The translations under genes were made by a program, and so were the position numbers. From CBDDKZ01 sp965230415 (GTDB taxonomy: Bacteria; Bacteroidota; Bacteroidia; Cytophagales; JAAEPT01), in NCBI GenBank assembly GCA_965230415.1, contig CBDDKZ010000005.1, positions 806,001-870,000 on the forward strand: 64,000 bases of DNA. Direction: 5' to 3'. Positions 51,778-60,571 of the stretch are shown here, piece by piece. The notes below the pieces were generated by a model, which made no database searches, was not told the origin of the DNA, and saw only the letters and a program-made list of their open reading frames with translations. The first letter of the stretch is position 1. Each line of letters begins with the position of its first letter.

Positions 51778-52674
51778 ATGTGGGAAACATATATCAGGCA
51801 ATTCGAACATTACCTGCGTTTGGAAAAAGGGCTTTCACTAAATTCCATTGAAGCATACCTGCGCGATGTGCGTAAACTGGCTGAATTTGTGGCACTCAAA
51901 TACCCTGGTACTTCACCACTAAAAATAGAAAAAGAGCAGTTAAGTGAATTCATCGTATTTTTGAATGAGCTCAGCCTGGCAGCTTATTCACAGGCGCGTA
52001 TTATTTCCGGCTTCAAAGCATTTTATAAATTCCTGTTATTGGAAGATCTTTTGGACGATGACCCCTCGCAACTGATAGAAGCTCCCAAACTGGGGCGAAA
52101 ACTTCCGGACACACTCAATCTGGAAGAAATAAATCAGTTGCTGGAAGCCATAGACCTTTCCACTCCTGAAGGAGGGCGCAACCGCGCCATATTGGAAACA
52201 CTATATAGTTCCGGACTGCGGGTGAGCGAACTTGTAGAACTAAGGATTTCCAATCTTTTTCTGGATAACGGTTTTATAAAGGTGACAGGAAAAGGCAATA
52301 AAGAGCGTCTGGTCCCCATAGGTTCTGTGGCCACCAAGTACGTAAAAATTTACAAGGAAGCAATTAGGGTACATATCAATATCAAACCCGGAGAAGAAGA
52401 TATCCTTTTCCTAAACAGAAGGGGGGCTCGTCTCACACGGGTGATGATCTTTACCATTATCAAGCGTCTGACGCAGTCGATTGGTTTAAACAAAAAAATC
52501 AGTCCCCATACTTTTAGGCACTCATTTGCCACACACCTTATTGAAGGGGGGGCAGACCTGCGTGCCGTACAGGAAATGCTCGGTCATGAATCCATCACCA
52601 CCACAGAAATATACACCCACCTCGACCGCTCCTATCTGAAGCAAATTATACAAGAACATCACCCCAGAAGCTAA
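51778..52674 (+). CDS. xerD: Site-specific tyrosine recombinase
   Basis: 298 residues, exactly the usual XerD length, from the ATG at 51778. The SAM-like core-binding domain is at about 1-88 ('RLEKGLSLNSIEAYLRDVRK'). The catalytic domain holds Arg148 ('SSGLRVSEL'), Lys172 ('TGKGNKERLVP'), His244 and Arg247 ('HTFRHSFATHL'), His270 ('MLGHESI') and nucleophile Tyr279 ('TTEIYTHLD'). It resolves chromosome dimers at dif with XerC. No transposon context flanks it. Confidence 0.93.
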   Translation: MWETYIRQFEHYLRLEKGLSLNSIEAYLRDVRKLAEFVALKYPGTSPLKIEKEQLSEFIVFLNELSLAAYSQARIISGFKAFYKFLLLEDLLDDDPSQLIEAPKLGRKLPDTLNLEEINQLLEAIDLSTPEGGRNRAILETLYSSGLRVSELVELRISNLFLDNGFIKVTGKGNKERLVPIGSVATKYVKIYKEAIRVHINIKPGEEDILFLNRRGARLTRVMIFTIIKRLTQSIGLNKKISPHTFRHSFATHLIEGGADLRAVQEMLGHESITTTEIYTHLDRSYLKQIIQEHHPRS

Positions 52675-52727
52675 AAAGTGCTTTCACGTCACTAATTATA
52701 CATTAGATTTGCGAAAACACTTTTTTT
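52673..52727 (+). terminator. xerD terminator
   Basis: Outer stem AAAAAGTG / CACTTTTT (52673-52680 with 52718-52725), inner TTTC / GAAA, and an apical CTAAT / ATTAG hairpin, followed by a T run. Confidence 0.7.
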
Positions 52728-52914
52728 GACTGAATCTGACTATTATTAATCGCTACTAACCCTACATTGCCCTATTAGAAAAAGTTTACCTTGATACCAC
52801 CTTCAGTTATTAGTATAATACATCGGTGAGTATATTCAGAAACTCAAAACAAGCAATAAAAGAATATGATAGTTTAATACGACAACGAAGGGTTAACCAA
52901 AATCGTTTTACTCG
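52728..52914. other. Intergenic region between convergent xerD and the SRPBCC gene
   Basis: About 190 AT-rich bases. Apart from the terminator before it, no gene or repeat was seen. Confidence 0.5.
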
Positions 52915-53508
52915 TTATTTCTCTACTTCTGTTTTCAACTCCAAATTGAACTGATTATATCCTGCTTCCGAACCAGCAGCCAAAATAGCTGTTGTAAAAT
53001 TGGCATCGTTACCTACAAACTCATCCGTTTGAATGAGGCGTGTCTGGCAATCTGAAATGGCCTGCAACATATAAACATGATCATCAGTAATACCGGGAGC
53101 AATAGCAACGGGGTCAGACCATCCAAATTGCACACCTTCTTCATAGCTTAATTCATGCGGAAACTCAAAAGGCACAGTTTGTCCGGTAGTGGGATCCGGA
53201 AGCAAAAAGGTGGCTACCACCTGCCCTCCATCCTTAATATCTCCAGACAAACCCTGAAATGATGTACTCCAATTTGGCATATTAGCCCAATCGGTTAGTA
53301 CATTCCACACGTCCTGAACCGGTGCATTAATCACTATATCGGTGTAAACCGCATGATGATTGGTGTCAATTTCTGTCACTTGCGAAGATGATACCTGTAA
53401 ACTAGTGTCGGGCGTGCACACATTATCATCGTCGTCATTGTCGCAGGAAGTTACGAACAGTGAAGTTATGAGCAATAACATCACATAATATAAACCTATA
53501 CGTTTCAT
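52915..53508 (-). CDS. SRPBCC (START-like) domain lipoprotein
   Basis: 197 residues from the ATG at 53508 (MKRIGLYYVMLLLITSLFVT, lipobox 'TSCDND', Cys at 22). From about residue 45 it reads as an SRPBCC/polyketide cyclase-like fold: 'IVINAPVQDVWNVLTDWANM', then 'PNWSTSFQ', then beta strands and a C-terminal helix. Such folds bind hydrophobic ligands. The upstream AraC regulator on the same strand, 105 bases away, may control it. The ligand is unknown. Confidence 0.8.
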   Translation of the reverse strand: MKRIGLYYVMLLLITSLFVTSCDNDDDDNVCTPDTSLQVSSSQVTEIDTNHHAVYTDIVINAPVQDVWNVLTDWANMPNWSTSFQGLSGDIKDGGQVVATFLLPDPTTGQTVPFEFPHELSYEEGVQFGWSDPVAIAPGITDDHVYMLQAISDCQTRLIQTDEFVGNDANFTTAILAAGSEAGYNQFNLELKTEVEK

Positions 53509-53613
53509 TTGGTATTTTTTAAGTTTGATTATAGGCACCAAAATTAGCTTTTAGACATGTTCTTTCTTCAATACAGATTACTGTTTATTGTATTCAAATT
53601 ACTCATTTACAGA

Positions 53614-54534
53614 TTATGAGGTTTTTATCTCGGTCTTTTTTCGAAACTCAACAGGTGTCATTCCTGTATTTTTTTTGAACAAACGACTAAAGTACTGAGG
53701 GTATTCGAAGCCCAGATTATAGGCTATTTCATTTATTGAATGTGATGTACTCAGCAACTTGGCTTTAGCATGTTCTATTAAATGATATTGTATATGTTCG
53801 GAAGCGTTTTTTCCGGTCTCTTTTTTGAGTAAGTCACTCAGGTAATTGGGTGACAAGTTAAGTTGCTCGGCCAGGCATTTAACGGATGGTAAACTCCCTT
53901 CTCCCACTTCATTTACACAAAAATAATTGAGTAACAATTTCTCAAAGTCGGTTGCAATACCTTTATTGGCAACGCTTCTTGTCACAAATTGTCTATCATA
54001 ATACCTGTTACAGTAATTAAGCAACAGTTCTATGGCAGATACAATTAGTGTTTTACTATGTTTATCTGTGCATTGTTCCAATTCGGTGCGGATATCATCA
54101 ATAATTCTTGTTAGTTTCCCCATTTCATCCTGAGAGAGGTGTAAAGCTTCGGTAGCATCGTAAGAAAAGAAATGATATTCCTTCATTTTATCTTGCAATG
54201 TAGTACCCTTCATTAAATCGGGATGAAAATAAAGCCCCCATCCATATACCGCTTCTTTTAGGCAAGGGTCTTCCAGTTGCACAATTTGGTTGGGAGCCAG
54301 GAAAAAAAGGCTGCCATACTGATAGTCGTACTCGTTGCGTCCATACTTTAGTATGCCAGAATTTAATTTCTTGTTGATCACAACATAGAATGAGCATGTT
54401 ATTTTTTTATTGATTATTGGTTTAAAATCCACTTTGGAAAAGTCGACAAGGCATAGTTGCGGGTGTTTTGGTTTGCCTTGATTCAAACCATCACAAAGTT
54501 GAGCGATGGTTTCTATTTTAACGATATCGTTCAT
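53614..54534 (-). CDS. AraC family transcriptional regulator
   Basis: 306 residues. The N-terminal half is a cupin-like sensing domain ('YQYGSLFFLAPNQIVQLEDP'). The C-terminal hundred residues carry the two helix-turn-helix motifs ('CLAEQLNLSPNYLSDLLKKE', 'SINEIAYNLGFEYPQYFSRL', 'FKKNTGMTPVEFRKK'). It sits upstream of the SRPBCC lipoprotein gene on the same strand, a likely target or co-transcribed gene. Confidence 0.9.
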   Translation of the reverse strand: MNDIVKIETIAQLCDGLNQGKPKHPQLCLVDFSKVDFKPIINKKITCSFYVVINKKLNSGILKYGRNEYDYQYGSLFFLAPNQIVQLEDPCLKEAVYGWGLYFHPDLMKGTTLQDKMKEYHFFSYDATEALHLSQDEMGKLTRIIDDIRTELEQCTDKHSKTLIVSAIELLLNYCNRYYDRQFVTRSVANKGIATDFEKLLLNYFCVNEVGEGSLPSVKCLAEQLNLSPNYLSDLLKKETGKNASEHIQYHLIEHAKAKLLSTSHSINEIAYNLGFEYPQYFSRLFKKNTGMTPVEFRKKTEIKTS

Positions 54535-54724
54535 AAGGAATTCCTTTCGAATAGTACATTCAGCAAATAGTCATGTGGGTATCTCAAAAAAACATGCTAA
54601 GTACTTTAACAAGGTTTGTAAATAATTTCGAAAAAAGTTGACTTAATCACGACATTTCACCAAAATAAATATACATTTCACCAAGAAATAATAGCTATCA
54701 CAATACTCCCAAACCTCCTGCTCC

Positions 54725-55711
54725 TTAGGGTTTCCAATCCAGTTTATTCAGCGCATCCAGGTAAGCCCGGTTATGAATGGACACTTTATCTTCTTTGTAG
54801 TCATTTAAAAGTATTTCAGCTATTAAAAATGACTCATATTCTTTAATCAAATTGCTGTATTTTTGATCTACCAAATTAAAAACCATCCAAAATTCCTTGT
54901 TGGATTCCATTTCCTTGTAAAAGGTCTTGTGATGACGTTTTATATTGGCCATATAAACGGCGATATAGTACTTAAACTCGTAATAAGCTTCCAGGGAGCC
55001 GATAATTTGTTCATACCACGCATCGATATAGTCGGAATCTTTAGAATCCAGGTACCTTTTTTTATATTCGGGCCAGACGTCAAAAGCTGCTTTATTCCCA
55101 AAATAATAAGCAGCAAACTCATTAAGAAGTCCAAATATATCTCCCGCATTACCTTCTTTGATATAAACCTCATACCTTAAAGCACCGCGAAATCGGGCCA
55201 AAACATCGGTAGCAATAGCCGTTACCGGTAATACTTTCTCTGTTGATTTTACTTTAATAGGCTCATCACTTAAATACCAGTATTTTTCCGCTTGAAAGAC
55301 TTCGTTACAATCCATTGCAGAGTCGTCGGGAGCTGATGAAACAGTATGGTAGGATTCATGTACCACAGTGGCAATGCCGTTGAGTTGACGTTCGAAAGAC
55401 TCGACATCGCCACCCAGCCAATATTGTACTAAGTTCACATTTTGAAGTGTTGAATAGGTTTGGCTTTTTTCGTGTAAATGACAATGATTCCAAAACCGAA
55501 GCATGAGTTCATAAGACTGATAAGAATTGCTTTGAAGTACGCGCATCATATCATTAAAGGGGCTATAATCTGTTTGCTCACAGACTATTTCGTATTCATC
55601 GCAATTGAAATTAGCCGGGTTAGCAGCCATGAGTAGTGCCAGATCTTCCTTTTTATCACAACTTAAAATAAAAATAGCTAGTCCTACTATTAATCGCTTG
55701 GTGTTTCTCAT
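54725..55711 (-). CDS. Lipoprotein with HExxH zinc-protease-like motif
   Basis: 328 residues. Signal peptide with lipobox 'FILSCDKK' (Cys18). The middle carries 'TVVHESYHTVSS', an HExxH motif at 118-122, and 'LLNEFAAYYFG' with Glu198, which would suit a gluzincin third ligand. The rest is helical. No family was recognised beyond the motif. Inference: a surface or periplasmic metallopeptidase-like protein. The motif could also be fortuitous, as HExxH alone is weak evidence. Confidence 0.6.
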   Translation of the reverse strand: MRNTKRLIVGLAIFILSCDKKEDLALLMAANPANFNCDEYEIVCEQTDYSPFNDMMRVLQSNSYQSYELMLRFWNHCHLHEKSQTYSTLQNVNLVQYWLGGDVESFERQLNGIATVVHESYHTVSSAPDDSAMDCNEVFQAEKYWYLSDEPIKVKSTEKVLPVTAIATDVLARFRGALRYEVYIKEGNAGDIFGLLNEFAAYYFGNKAAFDVWPEYKKRYLDSKDSDYIDAWYEQIIGSLEAYYEFKYYIAVYMANIKRHHKTFYKEMESNKEFWMVFNLVDQKYSNLIKEYESFLIAEILLNDYKEDKVSIHNRAYLDALNKLDWKP

Positions 55712-55843
55712 AATTAACTTAATAAGGTGATCAATGACCTCTATTAATAAGGCTTTACTAAGCTGATGGCGGACAGCTCATTTGGTTGCTGTTAATTAAA
55801 AAAACAGTCGACAAGCATTTAAAAATCGGCACACAAAAAGTTC

Positions 55844-55869
55844 GCACTGGTATCTAGCTATACCAGTGC
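55844..55869 (-). terminator. Terminator after the FG-GAP gene
   Basis: Perfect 10-bp stem GCACTGGTAT / ATACCAGTGC with a 6-base loop, followed on the minus strand by GAACTTTTTG. Confidence 0.65.
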
Positions 55870-55919
55870 TATTAATAAGTGAATTATGAGGGAATCAATG
55901 CCCCGGAAACGAAAGCGTA

Positions 55920-57329
55920 TTATTGCTTCACGATACGATTTGTTATCAACTCTCCAGAAGACAATAGTAACTGAAGTTGATAAATTCCGGGATTGAGATG
56001 ACCGATATTTACATCCATTGATTTGCTCTCCACATAAGCGTCCATCAAAGAGTTGCCCAAACTGTTATACAGTCTATACTTTTTAATAGACTCCCGAGCT
56101 GTAATCTTTAATTCATTAGTACAAGGATTTGGAAACACCTTTAACTGCATTGCTTCAAGCGTTTTGGTAGCAGAAATAATGGAGTTATTTTCAAAATACA
56201 CGATTCCGTGCCCATAAAAGCTCACAGCAAGATCGTAATCCCCATCACCGTCTATATCACCAAAGTCAGGTTTAGCAAGCTTATCCGGATCAACCAGGAA
56301 ATCGCTGTTGTTAAACGTGACATCATCACTCCATTCAAATACCGGGTTCTGAGGCGTAGCACCACTATTTTTATAATAGCGGAAACCTCCGGCATAATCA
56401 CAAAAAAGAGCATCGAGGTCACCGTCGTTATCTACATCTGCAAAGTCAACACCCAGGACACCTGGTTTTTGAACTACTTCAAAAGGATTGTCCTGAGCTG
56501 GTACTTCTACAAAATTATATTGTGCTTTATCTCCAACGTTCTCGTAATAAAGCACTTTTCTCAAATTACCATCTTCTAATACAATATCATAATCATCATC
56601 TGCATCTATATCTACTGCAGTAGTTCTAAAAAAGTAGCCCTCAGTCATTTCCAGTAATTCGCCCCTTGCTTCCGAGCTAAACTCAGGTTGTTCTTTTGTA
56701 CCAATATTCGTATACATTGCCACACTCCTACCATATGCCGATGTTCCGTAGTCCATATCCATCTCACTGGTAATCAAATCGTAGTCACCATCACCGTCCA
56801 AATCAGCGAAGTCGATATTGTGAAGGTAAATATCAAGTGTGTGTGTTGTTCTGTTCACATCCTTCAAGGCTCCCCCATCGTCGACCTTTACAAAATCCGG
56901 GTTTGTTTCATCTCCTTCATTTTCATAGTAGTGAACGGCGTTATTTTGTAGCACTACCAAATCGAGATCGCCGTCATCATCTAAATCAACAAAAGTTGGT
57001 TCGACGTACTGATAGCCTGAAAAAACATGGTCCATGGGATTGACATCCGGGTCGGCATCAAACTGCAGCTGAGCCGTTGCCGGTGTTAGTAAGCCGGTGC
57101 TTAAAACAAGTGCTCCTGCGGCCACTGCCCCTTTTAACAAGAGTGACAAACGTGCTAACTTCGCCTTCAGTTTTTCAATGCGACTTAGCATATCCAATTG
57201 CTTCGCCTTCGAATACTTGTGAAACTGCCCGTTCCTAAGGCTTTTTTTAAGACGTACCTGAAATTTAAACAGTTTGGATACTGTACTCCGGTACATACTC
57301 CATTGTAAATCGTAAGATTTATTCATCAT
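55920..57329 (-). CDS. FG-GAP/VCBS repeat surface protein with T9SS sorting domain and extended signal peptide
   Basis: 469 residues. The N-terminus is unusual: about 63 basic, helix-forming residues ('SRIEKLKAKLARLSLLLKGA') come before the hydrophobic core and the cleavage region 'TPATAQ' near residue 87. Then come about six FG-GAP-type calcium-binding loops ('DLDDDGDLDLVV', 'DLDGDGDYDLIT', 'DVDNDGDLDALF', 'DIDGDGDYDLAV'), forming a beta-propeller like that of integrin alpha chains. The C-terminal about 75 residues are a T9SS type A sorting domain ('LKVFPNPCTNELKI', 'GIYQLQLLLSSGE'). Inference: a cell-surface binding protein. Confidence 0.88.
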   Translation of the reverse strand: MMNKSYDLQWSMYRSTVSKLFKFQVRLKKSLRNGQFHKYSKAKQLDMLSRIEKLKAKLARLSLLLKGAVAAGALVLSTGLLTPATAQLQFDADPDVNPMDHVFSGYQYVEPTFVDLDDDGDLDLVVLQNNAVHYYENEGDETNPDFVKVDDGGALKDVNRTTHTLDIYLHNIDFADLDGDGDYDLITSEMDMDYGTSAYGRSVAMYTNIGTKEQPEFSSEARGELLEMTEGYFFRTTAVDIDADDDYDIVLEDGNLRKVLYYENVGDKAQYNFVEVPAQDNPFEVVQKPGVLGVDFADVDNDGDLDALFCDYAGGFRYYKNSGATPQNPVFEWSDDVTFNNSDFLVDPDKLAKPDFGDIDGDGDYDLAVSFYGHGIVYFENNSIISATKTLEAMQLKVFPNPCTNELKITARESIKKYRLYNSLGNSLMDAYVESKSMDVNIGHLNPGIYQLQLLLSSGELITNRIVKQ

Positions 57330-57495
57330 TTAGTTATTTATATGGTCTTCACTTGGTTGAATTGTCAGGCAATGATTTCTTTTTTCTGTTAAATATGGTG
57401 TTACGTATGCATTGCATAGCGGACGAAAAAGTAACACCTCAAAAAATATTTTTTTTCAAAAAAAGAAGAGGTACAGCTACTTGGAAAAAATAGCA
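57330..57495. other. Upstream region of the FG-GAP gene
   Basis: AT-rich, with A/T homopolymer runs near 57450. It should hold the promoter of the FG-GAP gene, but no clear TAnnTTTG box was found on the minus strand. Confidence 0.35.
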
Positions 57496-57525
57496 ATAAA
57501 AGCGGCGCATACACACCGCTTTTAT
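57496..57525 (-). terminator. Terminator after the TonB receptor remnant
   Basis: Perfect 10-bp stem ATAAAAGCGG / CCGCTTTTAT with a 10-base loop. It lies about 110 bases past the stop of the remnant. Confidence 0.7.
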
Positions 57526-57631
57526 TTAGGGTAAGTTCAATATGAAATAGCTTTAGAATTAGTATAAAAATAGCACCCAAATAGCCTAAACACGTATTCT
57601 AGCAACATTCCACCACCAAACTCACGCTCAT

Positions 57632-58125
57632 TTAGAATTGAAAACCGAGCCGGCTGTAAGCAAACAAGCCGTCAGCGCCCATCTGTACCGAGTCGTTAAA
57701 ACCACCCTGATCGGTCCAACCGTTGTACTGAGGAGAAGGGTAGGCGTTTAGCAAATTGCTAACACCAATCGTTAACCGCTGATTTTCAATAATGCGATAG
57801 CTTGCACTTAAAACGAGGGCTCCTCTGGCTTCGTAAACGTCTGTTGCCGTTTTCAATAGCTCGTCGGCTTCGGCTTGTGTGGTGGCCGGTGAGTCAACCC
57901 ACTGAAATTCCTGAAGAATCACCTTACTATATTGCGTCCAAACCAGGTTTGCACTAAACTTTTTGTAGACAAAATTGGTGATAAAGGCAAACTTATGAGC
58001 CGGAGCAGCGTCTTCTACGTAAGCCTGGGAACAAACTCGTTTAAGTCCTCATTGTTAAGGATAAAAAGGGGCTGACCTCTTCCGGTAGCCCCTGTGTTCA
58101 CTTGTCTATTGCAGGATTCTTTTCA
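57632..58125 (-). pseudogene. TonB-dependent receptor, C-terminal remnant with frameshift
   Basis: Reading the minus strand, about 33 residues ('VNTGATGRGQPLFILNNEDL', then 'NEFVP') run into a stop. The continuation 'QAYVEDAAPAHKFAFITNF' picks up in another frame and continues to '...YSRLGFQF', a normal barrel end with terminal Phe. Restoring one C in the CCC run near 58034 would join the frames. Only about 160 residues of a receptor of 700 or more remain, so the gene is both 5'-truncated and shifted. A lipoprotein gene now lies directly upstream. Confidence 0.75.
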
Positions 58126-58131
58126 ACGCAA

Positions 58132-58860
58132 TTAGTCAAAGGTCATCCGACCCGTAGACTCATATACAGGAGTACTATGTAGGGTCGGGACAAAGGGTGA
58201 GAGGGGTTTCAATCGCTTGAAAAAACCATCATTAAGAAAGTTTGAAGTACCGGAAGCAGGAAGCGTCTGCAAGTCCGGACTAACTTCCAGTGAAACTCCT
58301 GTAAGTACCCAGTCGTCAGTTCCCCAAAGAAATACTCGCGCTTTTTCAACTTCTACGTAATCGACATTGATCGAATCTAAATCAACACTGGCTACAAAGT
58401 AGTCCCAACCTCCTTCAAATTCATCTTCATCCGGATTATCGAGAAGTGTGAGATCAGATTCAATAGTACCGGCAAGAGTGCGGTAAAACGTTCGCGATCT
58501 CACAGCACCATCGGTACTTCCGCCTGCTGATCCAACGGTGCGCAGTCCAATGCTATAATTCCAGGACGTGGTAGAAGGTGCGAGAGAATCAGCACCTTTC
58601 GCTTTCTGGCCCTTATTGTGTTTTGAAACCCAGGTTTTGTAATCCATATTCCATTGAGCCTGTACCTCTTCTTTGCTTAGTGTTTCATCATAATGTTTAT
58701 GAAATAAAACCTTGGAAGGAACAGAAGCTACCTCATCCTCCGGTACCCACTCTTCAGAAGATTGATTATCTACAACTAGAGTGTCTTGTTCTTTTTCACA
58801 TGACATTAATCCTACTCCAAGTACGCAAATGGCACTTAGAAACATACTACATTTCTTCAT
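58132..58860 (-). CDS. Lipoprotein of unknown function
   Basis: 242 residues from the ATG at 58860 (MKKCSMFLSAICVLGVGLMS, lipobox 'LMSCEKE'). An acidic linker ('SSEEWVPEDEVASVPSK') precedes a region with 'SIGLRTVGSAGGSTDGAVRS' and beta strands ('VFLWGTDDWVLTGVSLEV'). That part loosely resembles lectin-like or PLAT-like folds, but no family was recognised. It lies just before the TonB receptor remnant, so the two may once have been an operon. Confidence 0.65.
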   Translation of the reverse strand: MKKCSMFLSAICVLGVGLMSCEKEQDTLVVDNQSSEEWVPEDEVASVPSKVLFHKHYDETLSKEEVQAQWNMDYKTWVSKHNKGQKAKGADSLAPSTTSWNYSIGLRTVGSAGGSTDGAVRSRTFYRTLAGTIESDLTLLDNPDEDEFEGGWDYFVASVDLDSINVDYVEVEKARVFLWGTDDWVLTGVSLEVSPDLQTLPASGTSNFLNDGFFKRLKPLSPFVPTLHSTPVYESTGRMTFD

Positions 58861-59173
58861 AGTTCTTTTTTTGAGTATTAAATATATTTTCATCTAAATG
58901 ATAAGATGAGTCAAATAAGCAAAACTGGTTGTAGATAATCAAAAAAGAGGATACGTCACAAATACGCAATACACTACGCACTGCTGAGATTTCGATTTTA
59001 CTGTCCTTTTTTTGCGTTTTTTTCTTATTTTTTCCTGAAGTATGATAAGTCACACTATCCCCATACCTCGTAGGCAAAAAAACTTACAAAACCTTTTTTC
59101 CTCTCGCTCGCTTCTCAATTTGTATGCGGTACCTGTTATGGATTTCCACTGTGCCCAAACGTGTCATATAGGG
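58861..59173. other. Intergenic region upstream of the lipoprotein gene
   Basis: About 310 AT-rich bases with A/T runs near 58990-59040. No gene was recognised; it should hold the lipoprotein promoter. Confidence 0.4.
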
Positions 59174-59214
59174 TAAAAAAAGCGAGAACTGGTTTTACAG
59201 TTACTCGCTTTTTA
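59174..59214 (-). terminator. Terminator of the collagen-like operon
   Basis: Stem AAAAAGCGAG / CTCGCTTTTT with inner AACTG / CAGTT. On the minus strand it ends in a T-rich run, 25 bases past the stop of the collagen-like gene. Confidence 0.8.
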
Positions 59215-59238
59215 TAAAATATGGTTACGTGTGATTAT

Positions 59239-60087
59239 TTAGGGTGCTTTCCAAAGCACTAATCGCACCGCTTTATTATTAAAGAATACACACGTATTAG
59301 ATTCAGGGTAACTTACCGATATTGTGGAGAGCACATCACTTATTGTATAGCTAACAGGTAAAGACGCATTTCCTGGTGTATACCAGTAGAAACCACCACA
59401 AGTTCCCGCCTGCACAGCACAGCTTACAACAACGGTGTTTTCGAAAGTATAACCTTCGGGCAGATCAAAAGTGATGCTCGTTCCACTATCGGCTGTTGTA
59501 TCTACCAAGACTGTGTAACCCGGGTCACCAGCCGGACCCTGGGGGCCCATTGGACCTTGCGGGCCTTGTGCTCCTTCTGAACCTTGGGGACCTTCTGGAC
59601 CCTGTGGACCTTCCGGACCTTGTGGGCCTTCTTCTCCCGGCAGACCGTCAGCTCCCGGATCTCCTTTTGGGCCTGGAATTGAACTTCCCGATGTTTTGGC
59701 ATATAAGGCATAAGGAACACTTAATAACTGCTGAATAGCTACAATACTCAAGTCTGTTCCTCCGGTAGGATCGGTTTCTGTTTTGATGAAAAAGGGACCG
59801 TCGGTCCAGTCGATGGCAGAAAAATCGTCGCCACTTGTTCCGGTGCCGATTTCTAAACTTAAGAGACCGTTATCATTGGTTTGTCCATTTTGAACTTCCA
59901 AATAAACTACCGTACCATTGATTGATCCTTGTATGACACTTATCTGAGTACGCACAGCATTGTTACGCACTAAATTATCGTCACCGTCACGGATGATTGC
60001 CTGGTAGCTCAATTTTTCCGGAGCTTGCGCCATTAGTCCGACAACTTGTAGCAACAAGGCAATTGTTAAAAATGTTAACTTTTTCAT
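59239..60087 (-). CDS. Collagen-like (Gly-X-Y) secreted protein
   Basis: 282 residues. Signal peptide to residue 20. Residues about 22-132 are the N-terminal domain common in Bacteroidota surface proteins ('KLSYQAIIRDGDDNLVRNNA', 'LLSVPYALYAKTSG'). Residues 139-191 hold about 17 Gly-X-Y triplets rich in GPQ, GPE and GDP ('GPQGPEGPQGPEGPQ'), which should form a collagen-type triple helix. The C-terminal about 90 residues are a beta-rich head with a 'CGGFYW' Cys and a later 'CVFFNNKAV' Cys. The trimer probably forms a surface stalk. It starts 1 base after the stop of the T9SS gene. Confidence 0.88.
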   Translation of the reverse strand: MKKLTFLTIALLLQVVGLMAQAPEKLSYQAIIRDGDDNLVRNNAVRTQISVIQGSINGTVVYLEVQNGQTNDNGLLSLEIGTGTSGDDFSAIDWTDGPFFIKTETDPTGGTDLSIVAIQQLLSVPYALYAKTSGSSIPGPKGDPGADGLPGEEGPQGPEGPQGPEGPQGSEGAQGPQGPMGPQGPAGDPGYTVLVDTTADSGTSITFDLPEGYTFENTVVVSCAVQAGTCGGFYWYTPGNASLPVSYTISDVLSTISVSYPESNTCVFFNNKAVRLVLWKAP

Positions 60088-60088
60088 T

Positions 60089-60571
60089 TTAATTCTTTAT
60101 TATTTTAATGTTTTTAAATACTTGATTATCTTTTTTGACACGCAGCATGTACATACCTGCTTCGAAATTTTCGATATTGACATTGGTCTGCGACCCTGCT
60201 AATTCAAAACGATGAACTTCGACGCCCATCTGGTTGAATAAGACCCCTGTGAGTTGATGATTCAGCTCTCCATCTACATTTACTGTAAAGGATGATAAAA
60301 CGGGGTTTGGATAAGCATTCACATCGCTACTTTCGTTCAATGTACTGCTCAAATCAGTTACAACCCGGATTTGGTATGGTTGTTGTACACCTTCAGTAAT
60401 GCTACCATCTGAGGTAGCTACTGATGCTCCGAAGGACTGCCCAATGGAATAACTCACCGAACCTTCTCCGGAAGAAGCATCGCCGCCAGCGGCATTTGTT
60501 CCTTCCTGAGCCATTACGTTGAGTCCTCCAATCATAAGCCCACCTAGCATTAATAAATTCTTGATTTGCAT
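60089..60571 (-). CDS. Small T9SS sorting-domain protein
   Basis: 160 residues from the ATG at 60571, which opens a signal peptide (MQIKNLLMLGGLMIGGLNVM, then 'AQ'). A short mature domain ('GSVSYSIGQSFGASVATSDG', 'SITEGVQQPYQI') comes before a T9SS type A sorting domain ('AYPNPVLSSFTVNV', 'GMYMLRVKKDNQ'). This short N-domain plus sorting domain, encoded just ahead of a collagen-like or tail-like protein, looks like a recurring two-gene surface cassette. An ATG at 60640 would add 23 residues and spoil the signal peptide. Confidence 0.85.
   Translation of the reverse strand: MQIKNLLMLGGLMIGGLNVMAQEGTNAAGGDASSGEGSVSYSIGQSFGASVATSDGSITEGVQQPYQIRVVTDLSSTLNESSDVNAYPNPVLSSFTVNVDGELNHQLTGVLFNQMGVEVHRFELAGSQTNVNIENFEAGMYMLRVKKDNQVFKNIKIIKN

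Noticed and set aside
51778..52674. xerD as integrase of a mobile element
   Set aside because: Length, catalytic set and housekeeping neighbours (aroQ, rnhA) fit the chromosomal dimer-resolution enzyme; no attachment site or cargo is visible.
59496..59738. Plus-strand frame rich in Leu, Pro and Gly opposite the collagen-like gene
   Set aside because: It is the antisense image of the Gly-X-Y triplets.
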